Shown: one piece after another, positions 5,629 through 9,012 of the stretch | Layout of the letters: each line of letters opens with the position of its first letter | Position numbering within the stretch: position 1 is the first letter of the stretch | Assembly (NCBI GenBank): GCA_001785725.1 | Contig: MFUQ01000015.1 | Coordinates: 30,213 to 39,224 of the forward strand | Length of the DNA: 9,012 nucleotides | DNA from: Candidatus Nomurabacteria bacterium RIFCSPLOWO2_01_FULL_36_10b | GTDB lineage: Bacteria > Patescibacteriota > Minisyncoccia > Phycocordibacterales > UBA1006 | Direction: 5' to 3' | The notes under the pieces: model-generated | Told to the model about the DNA's origin: nothing | The model's database searches: none | What the model saw: the letters and a program-made list of their open reading frames with translations, nothing else | Position numbers and translations under genes: made by a program

Positions 5629-7500
5629 TTATTTAATCTCCTCAGCTTGCGCTTCTACATCAGTTGGCTCTGTGTCTTTCTTCTCTTCAGAAGAAGGATT
5701 TGATTTTGCCATCGCTTCGCCAATCTTTTGCATTGATTGAGAAAGGTCGCTTGTTTTTTGGTCAATAGCAGGAGCATCATCGCCGTCTTTTACTTTTCTC
5801 AATTCTGATATTTTGTCTTCAACATCTTGTTTTATTGACGCGTCAACTTTATCACCATACTCCTTTATTGCTTTTTCTGCCGCAAATATAGACATATCAG
5901 CTGTGTTGCGTTTATCAGCAAGATTTTTCTTTACTTCATCGACCTCACGATTTGCTTCTGCATCTGCTTGCATACGTTTGACATCGGCATCTGTAAGCCC
6001 CGATGATGCCTCAATACGTATTGACTGCTCTTTATTACTTGATTTATCTTTCGCTTTAACTTGCAAAATTCCATTTACGTCAATATCAAATGAAACTTCA
6101 ATCTGTGGCATGCCACGAGGAGATGGAGGGATGCCATCAAGTATGAAGCGACCAAGCGATTTATTATCACTTGCCATAGGACGTTCTCCTTGAACAATGT
6201 GTATTTCTACTGATGTTTGATTATCTGCAGCTGTAGAAAACACTTGTGATTTTGAAGCTGGGATAGTTGTGTTCTTTTCTATTAATTTTGTCGCAACGCC
6301 ACCAAGTGTTTCAATACCAAGCGATAATGGAATTACGTCAAGAAGAAGGACATCACGCACATCTCCTTGTAATACTCCTGCTTGTAACGCCGCCCCAGCC
6401 GCGACTACTTCATCAGGATTGATTGAACGATTTGGCTCTTTATTAAAAATTACCTTAACTGCTTCAACAATCTTTGGCATACGCGTCTGCCCGCCCACAA
6501 GTACAATTTCGTCAATATCTGACGCTGAAAAACCAGAATCTTTTAGGACATCTTTTGTAATTTGTACTGAACGGTCTATAAAGGACGCCGATATCTCATC
6601 CAATTTCGCGCGTGTCATTTTTATAAGAAGATGCTTCGGACCAGATGCGTCAGATGTGATGAATGGAATATTTATTTCAGTTTCAGTTGAAGTAGAAAGT
6701 TCTTTCTTTGCTTTTTCTGCTGATTCATCAAGACGTTGTAGCGCAAGCTTGTCTTTCAAGATATCAACACCATTTTCTTTCTTAAACTCACTACCAATCC
6801 ACTCAATGATTTTTTGGTCAATGTCGCGTCCTCCCATCATATGATCACCACCGGTTGCTTTAACTTCAACAACATTGTCTCCAACTTCAAGAATAGAAAT
6901 ATCAAATGTACCTCCACCGAAGTCATACACTGCAATTTTCTCATTCTTTTGCTTATCAAAACCGTATGCAAGCGCTGCCGCCGTTGGTTCATTAATGATA
7001 CGTTTTACATCCAAACCAGCGATTTTTCCTGCATCTTTCGTTGCCTTACGTTGAGCATCATTGAAATATGCCGGCACAGTGATAACAGCATCCGTTATTT
7101 TTTCTCCCAACTTTGCTTCAACATCTGCTTTAATCTTTTGCAAAATCATTGCTGATATTTCCTCTGGACGGTAATCTTTGCCAGCTAGTTCAACAACTAT
7201 TCCACCATCACTACCTTTCTTTGTTTTATAAGGCACAGTTCCAAGAACGCTCTTTACTTCTGGCTCGTCATAATTGTGCCCCATAAAACGCTTAATTCCA
7301 TAAACTGTATTATCGCCATTCGTAATACGCTGGCGTTCGGCCAAAAGACCAACCATTCTATCGCCATTTTTGCCAATCGCAACAATAGAAGGAGTCGTGC
7401 GATTCCCTTCTGCGTTTTCTATAATCTTAGGTTGACCGCCTTCAATTATTGCTACTGCTGAATTTGTTGTTCCCAAATCAATTCCAATTATTTTTGACAT
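5629..7500 (-). CDS. dnaK: Chaperone protein DnaK (Hsp70)
   Basis: ATP-driven cytoplasmic chaperone for unfolded proteins, working with DnaJ and GrpE encoded on either side. Its 623 residues are of normal length. The nucleotide-binding domain (1-~380) shows IGIDLGTTNS (5-14), NEPTAAALAYG (about 170-180), VYDFGGGTFD (about 191-200) and VLVGGQTRMP (about 334-343). The interdomain linker VLLLDV lies near 384-389, then the beta substrate-binding domain and helical lid (from about 500), ending in an acidic tail. The ~20-residue insert after the KRFMG segment is the one that separates diderm-type DnaK from shorter Gram-positive forms. Where most DnaK proteins have THLGGEDFD this one reads HMMGGRDID, an unusual but conservative variant. 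The ATG at 7498-7500 gives the canonical N-terminus; no Shine-Dalgarno is visible. Second gene of the operon, 51 bp after grpE. Confidence 0.98.
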   Translation of the reverse strand: MSKIIGIDLGTTNSAVAIIEGGQPKIIENAEGNRTTPSIVAIGKNGDRMVGLLAERQRITNGDNTVYGIKRFMGHNYDEPEVKSVLGTVPYKTKKGSDGGIVVELAGKDYRPEEISAMILQKIKADVEAKLGEKITDAVITVPAYFNDAQRKATKDAGKIAGLDVKRIINEPTAAALAYGFDKQKNEKIAVYDFGGGTFDISILEVGDNVVEVKATGGDHMMGGRDIDQKIIEWIGSEFKKENGVDILKDKLALQRLDESAEKAKKELSTSTETEINIPFITSDASGPKHLLIKMTRAKLDEISASFIDRSVQITKDVLKDSGFSASDIDEIVLVGGQTRMPKIVEAVKVIFNKEPNRSINPDEVVAAGAALQAGVLQGDVRDVLLLDVIPLSLGIETLGGVATKLIEKNTTIPASKSQVFSTAADNQTSVEIHIVQGERPMASDNKSLGRFILDGIPPSPRGMPQIEVSFDIDVNGILQVKAKDKSSNKEQSIRIEASSGLTDADVKRMQADAEANREVDEVKKNLADKRNTADMSIFAAEKAIKEYGDKVDASIKQDVEDKISELRKVKDGDDAPAIDQKTSDLSQSMQKIGEAMAKSNPSSEEKKDTEPTDVEAQAEEIK

Positions 7501-7513
7501 AAAATATTTTTTA

Positions 7514-7536
7514 TATTCTTGCCTATGGCAGGAATA
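7514..7536. repeat. TTGCC-TAT-GGCAG mini-hairpin in the grpE-dnaK spacer
   Basis: A 10-bp stem (7514-7523 against 7527-7536) with a 3-nt TAT loop; one pair is a wobble in plus-strand RNA and a C-A mismatch in minus-strand RNA. It shares the CYTGCC-TAY-GGCAG core with the hairpin at 2194-2215. It lies about 14 nt upstream of the dnaK start. Confidence 0.55.
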
Positions 7537-7551
7537 AATTAATTAATAATA

Positions 7552-8166
7552 TTATTCTTGATATTTTCTTACTTTTACTTTCGCTGGTCGTATTACCATG
7601 TCACCAATTCTATATCCGCTCTGTATAATGGCAACCACGCTATCATAATTATCTTCCGTCTGTGCCACCGACAGCGGAGATGATTCTTGTGATGCCTTCT
7701 CTGTTTCAATTGGCTCATGATATCGTGGGTTGAAAGGAGCTCCCGTCTCAGATATAATCGTTACATTATATTTGCCTAATATAGATAAGAATTGTTGATA
7801 AATATATTCAATTCCATCACGCCAATTTTTATCAACCTTTCCCCATGCCTCTTTATTTTTCATTGCCATTTCAAAACTATCAAGTACTGGCAATAAATCT
7901 TCTATGCAATCAATTTGCACATTCTCACGTAACTTAGATAATGACTTCTCATGCTCTCTTTTTAAATTAATATAGTCCGCCTTTGCTCCTTGCCATCCAG
8001 CAAGATATTCATCTCTTAATTTCTTAACCTCTTTAATTTCATGTTGGAGTTTCTTTATTTTATCCACAGAGGCACCTTCATTAATAAATTCTTCATCTTG
8101 AACGAATTCTCCGTCATTATCATTAATATTATTATTGTTGTTGTTTTGGCTGTCTTTTTTCTTCAT
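7552..8166 (-). CDS. grpE: Nucleotide exchange factor GrpE
   Basis: Releases ADP from DnaK and so resets the chaperone cycle; acts as a cytoplasmic dimer. The 204 residues start with an acidic, Asn-rich disordered tail (six Asn in a row at 8-13). The long dimerising coiled coil follows (about 35-82, rich in Lys/Glu/Leu), then LLPVLDSFEMAMKN (91-104) and the C-terminal beta domain: GAPFNPRYHEPI (142-153), then GYRIGDMVIRPAKVKV (184-199), the family hallmark. A Ser/Glu/Gln-rich stretch (about 155-172) makes the beta domain slightly longer than usual. The ATG at 8164-8166 has no clear ribosome binding site. It is the first gene of the minus-strand operon, with no hrcA ahead of it; a PaaX/Cas2-like regulator is divergent upstream. 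Confidence 0.96.
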   Translation of the reverse strand: MKKKDSQNNNNNNINDNDGEFVQDEEFINEGASVDKIKKLQHEIKEVKKLRDEYLAGWQGAKADYINLKREHEKSLSKLRENVQIDCIEDLLPVLDSFEMAMKNKEAWGKVDKNWRDGIEYIYQQFLSILGKYNVTIISETGAPFNPRYHEPIETEKASQESSPLSVAQTEDNYDSVVAIIQSGYRIGDMVIRPAKVKVRKYQE

Positions 8167-8200
8167 ATTTAATGTGTTTTTCTTACTTTTTACTCAAATC

Positions 8201-8221
8201 TTTCTCGCTAACATCGAGAAA
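8201..8221 (-). other. Hairpin with a tiny upstream ORF in the grpE mRNA leader
   Basis: TTTCTCG (8201-8207) and CGAGAAA (8215-8221) form a perfect 7-bp stem with a 7-nt loop in the predicted grpE leader. The loop carries an ATG that opens a 6-codon frame (MLARKI, 8194-8214) ending before grpE. It may be chance in an AT-rich leader, or a cis-acting RNA element; no sequestered ribosome binding site is seen, so a classical RNA thermometer is not indicated. Confidence 0.35.
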
Positions 8222-8226
8222 ATATA

Positions 8227-8251
8227 CTTAATATTCCTAACTATTATTAAG
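8227..8251. repeat. AT-rich inverted repeat just downstream of the predicted grpE transcription start
   Basis: CTTAATA (8227-8233) and TATTAAG (8245-8251) are perfect 7-bp inverted arms with an 11-bp spacer, starting a few bases inside the predicted grpE transcript. It could be a second operator or an mRNA stem; in such AT-rich DNA chance is also plausible. Confidence 0.3.
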
Positions 8252-8261
8252 ATACCCTTAT

Positions 8262-8289
8262 ATTATACTCGTATATTTACTTTTGACAA
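8262..8289 (-). promoter_or_regulatory. Promoter of the grpE-dnaK-dnaJ operon
   Basis: Minus strand: -35 TTGTCA (8284-8289; five of six match TTGACA), 16-bp spacer, perfect -10 TATAAT (8262-8267). Transcription is predicted to start near 8255, leaving a leader of about 90 nt before the grpE ATG. This is a housekeeping sigma-70-type promoter; no sigma-32-type -10 (CCCCAT) is present. Its -35 overlaps both the -35 of the divergent regulator promoter and the left arm of the inverted repeat at 8286-8315. Confidence 0.75.
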
Positions 8290-8312
8290 GTATTTGGTGT
8301 TCGTAAAATACT
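8283..8312 (+). promoter_or_regulatory. Promoter of the PaaX/Cas2-like regulator gene
   Basis: Plus strand: perfect -35 TTGACA (8283-8288), 18-bp spacer and -10 AATACT (8307-8312; four of six match TATAAT). Start predicted near 8319, about 50 nt before the ATG. A TATAAA at 8340-8345 is a less likely alternative -10 without a spaced -35. The inverted repeat covers both the -35 end and the -10. Confidence 0.6.
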
Positions 8313-8315
8313 TGT
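8286..8315. promoter_or_regulatory. Candidate operator: perfect 10-N10-10 inverted repeat
   Basis: ACAAGTATTT (8286-8295) and AAATACTTGT (8306-8315) are exact reverse complements separated by 10 bp, so the half-sites are 20 bp apart, about two helical turns, as expected for a dimeric repressor. The size resembles CIRCE (9-N9-9), but the sequence is unrelated. It spans from the -35 to the -10 of the plus-strand regulator promoter and covers the -35 of the grpE promoter, so one bound dimer could block both. The neighbouring PaaX/Cas2-like protein is the obvious candidate ligand; that link is inference. Confidence 0.7.
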
Positions 8316-8368
8316 AAATATATTATTAATATGCTTTACTATAAAAGTCAAGCACATAAATATCATAT

Positions 8369-8917
8369 ATGAAAGAAAAGGTGAACCTCCAAAATATCAT
8401 ATTACGCTATATAAGTGACAAGAAAACAGCATCTCATGATGATGTTATTAAGTATGTAGCATTAGCTGTGGATTCTGGTATTTCAAAAAGAAAAGTAAAA
8501 TCAGAGTATGTTATACAACGCACACTTAAGCATCTTATTAAAGAAGGATATGTAATAAAATTTGAAACTAATAGATCAGAATTTTTTCGTATAACAAAAG
8601 AAGGGAGACAAAAGTTACGTTCATTTCGTTTAGACAATCCGCACCCAATTCCAATGGGCTGGGATGGCAAATGGCGCATAATTATACTTGATGTTAATGA
8701 ATCAGAAAAAGAAATGCGAAGCGCTTTACGTTATATATTAAAAAAAGCAAATTTCGTATGTTTAAAAAATTCAGTATGGATTTCCCCTCACCCATTTGAA
8801 CATCTTTTAACTAATATGAAAGAGGATTTGGGACTCACGAGCGAACTTATGATTATTGTTACAGATAATTTGGACTCTCTTACTGAAAAATATCTCCGAG
8901 ATACTTTTCTCTTATAA
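8369..8917 (+). CDS. PaaX-type regulator: winged helix plus Cas2-like domain
   Basis: Predicted DNA-binding repressor of 182 residues. Residues ~5-80 look like a winged helix-turn-helix (helices around 8-17, 23-34 and 46-60, then a wing ending in FFRITKEGRQKL). Residues ~99-182 start with WDGKWRIIILDV and continue with a helix, NSVWISPHP and a second strand LMIIVTD. This is the ferredoxin-like Cas2-like domain found in PaaX family proteins. D108 sits where Cas2 nucleases have their metal-binding Asp, but regulators of this type are not known to cut DNA and no CRISPR array or cas1 is nearby. Its length is well below the ~300 residues of classical PaaX. It is divergent from grpE across a 202-bp gap with a perfect dyad over both promoters, which suggests autoregulation and control of the chaperone operon. 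Domain call is by pattern; the target is inferred. Confidence 0.75.
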   Translation: MKEKVNLQNIILRYISDKKTASHDDVIKYVALAVDSGISKRKVKSEYVIQRTLKHLIKEGYVIKFETNRSEFFRITKEGRQKLRSFRLDNPHPIPMGWDGKWRIIILDVNESEKEMRSALRYILKKANFVCLKNSVWISPHPFEHLLTNMKEDLGLTSELMIIVTDNLDSLTEKYLRDTFLL

Positions 8918-8934
8918 TTTTTATATCCCCTCCA

Positions 8935-8952
8935 GTCCCGCCAAGGCGGGAC
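8935..8952. repeat. GTCCCGCC/GGCGGGAC palindrome
   Basis: Perfect 8-bp inverted arms (8935-8942 and 8945-8952) with 2 nt between. It lies just ahead of the terminator-like hairpin and belongs to the same GC-rich intergenic repeat material seen at 1594-1629 and 5557-5624. Confidence 0.55.
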
Positions 8953-8990
8953 ACCCTCCCCACCTCGTCAGACGAGGTGGTGAGGGTTTT
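8953..8990 (+). terminator. Long terminator-like hairpin after the PaaX-type gene
   Basis: CCACCTCGTC (8960-8969) pairs with GACGAGGTGG (8971-8980), and ACCCTC (8953-8958) with GAGGGT (8982-8987), across one C-T mismatch. Because the innermost pairs cannot close a 1-nt loop, the real loop is a few bases wider. Four T (8987-8990) follow the stem, a short U-tract, so termination is plausible but not certain. It starts 36 bp after the stop codon. Confidence 0.6.
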
Positions 8991-9012
8991 GAGAATTAAA
9001 AGCCCCCTATTG

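Noticed and set aside
5537..5629. 31-residue N-terminal extension of DnaJ overlapping the dnaK stop
   Set aside because: It is translated palindromic repeat; the canonical J-domain start MSKDYYKILG is at 5536.
6269..6844. 191-codon plus-strand frame opposite dnaK
   Set aside because: Shadow of a strongly conserved dnaK coding region; the Ser/Ile/Phe-rich product has no recognisable domain.
8369..8917. Cas2 nuclease and a CRISPR locus
   Set aside because: The Cas2-like domain is fused to a winged helix as in PaaX; there is no cas1 and no array of repeats in the window.

Overview
This AT-rich, gene-dense window looks like a chromosome segment from a Candidate Phyla Radiation (Patescibacteria, probably Parcubacteria-like) bacterium. 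That placement is inferred from gene style: a CorA relative without a canonical GMN motif, a zinc-finger-less DnaJ, a coiled-coil plus M23 hydrolase with paired cysteines, a PaaX/Cas2-like regulator, short intergenic gaps, and GC-rich palindromes of the CCCTCC/GGAGGG type between genes. TGA is used as a stop (end of cysS), so the code appears standard rather than the UGA-glycine code of Gracilibacteria and SR1.

Layout. 1-214: no convincing gene, but GC-rich hairpins and a bidirectional terminator-like hairpin. 215-1570 (-): secreted M23 murein hydrolase with its own promoter. 1669-2145 (-): ribosomal protein bL21 with a lysine-rich N-terminal extension, closed by a strong terminator. 2271-3182 (+): divergent CorA-like membrane protein, followed 3 nt later by cysS (3186-4568). 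4628-8166 (-): chaperone operon transcribed grpE, dnaK, dnaJ, converging on cysS. 8369-8917 (+): a winged-helix plus Cas2-like (PaaX-type) regulator, divergent from grpE and followed by a terminator-like hairpin.

The most interesting part is the 202-bp gap between grpE and the regulator. It holds a perfect inverted repeat with 10-bp arms and a 10-bp spacer (8286-8315). This lies over two divergent sigma-70-type promoters whose -35 boxes overlap almost base for base. No CIRCE element or hrcA gene is visible. The arrangement suggests that the PaaX/Cas2-like protein represses itself and controls the DnaK chaperone operon, taking the place usually held by HrcA/CIRCE. The DNA layout is read directly; the regulatory role is inference.

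Other points: none of the eight genes has a clear Shine-Dalgarno sequence, and the rplU and M23 promoters sit so close to their ATG that nearly leaderless mRNAs are likely. Several apparent 5' extensions of reading frames are read-through of intergenic repeats or promoters and have been trimmed. No tRNA, rRNA, CRISPR array or mobile element was seen.
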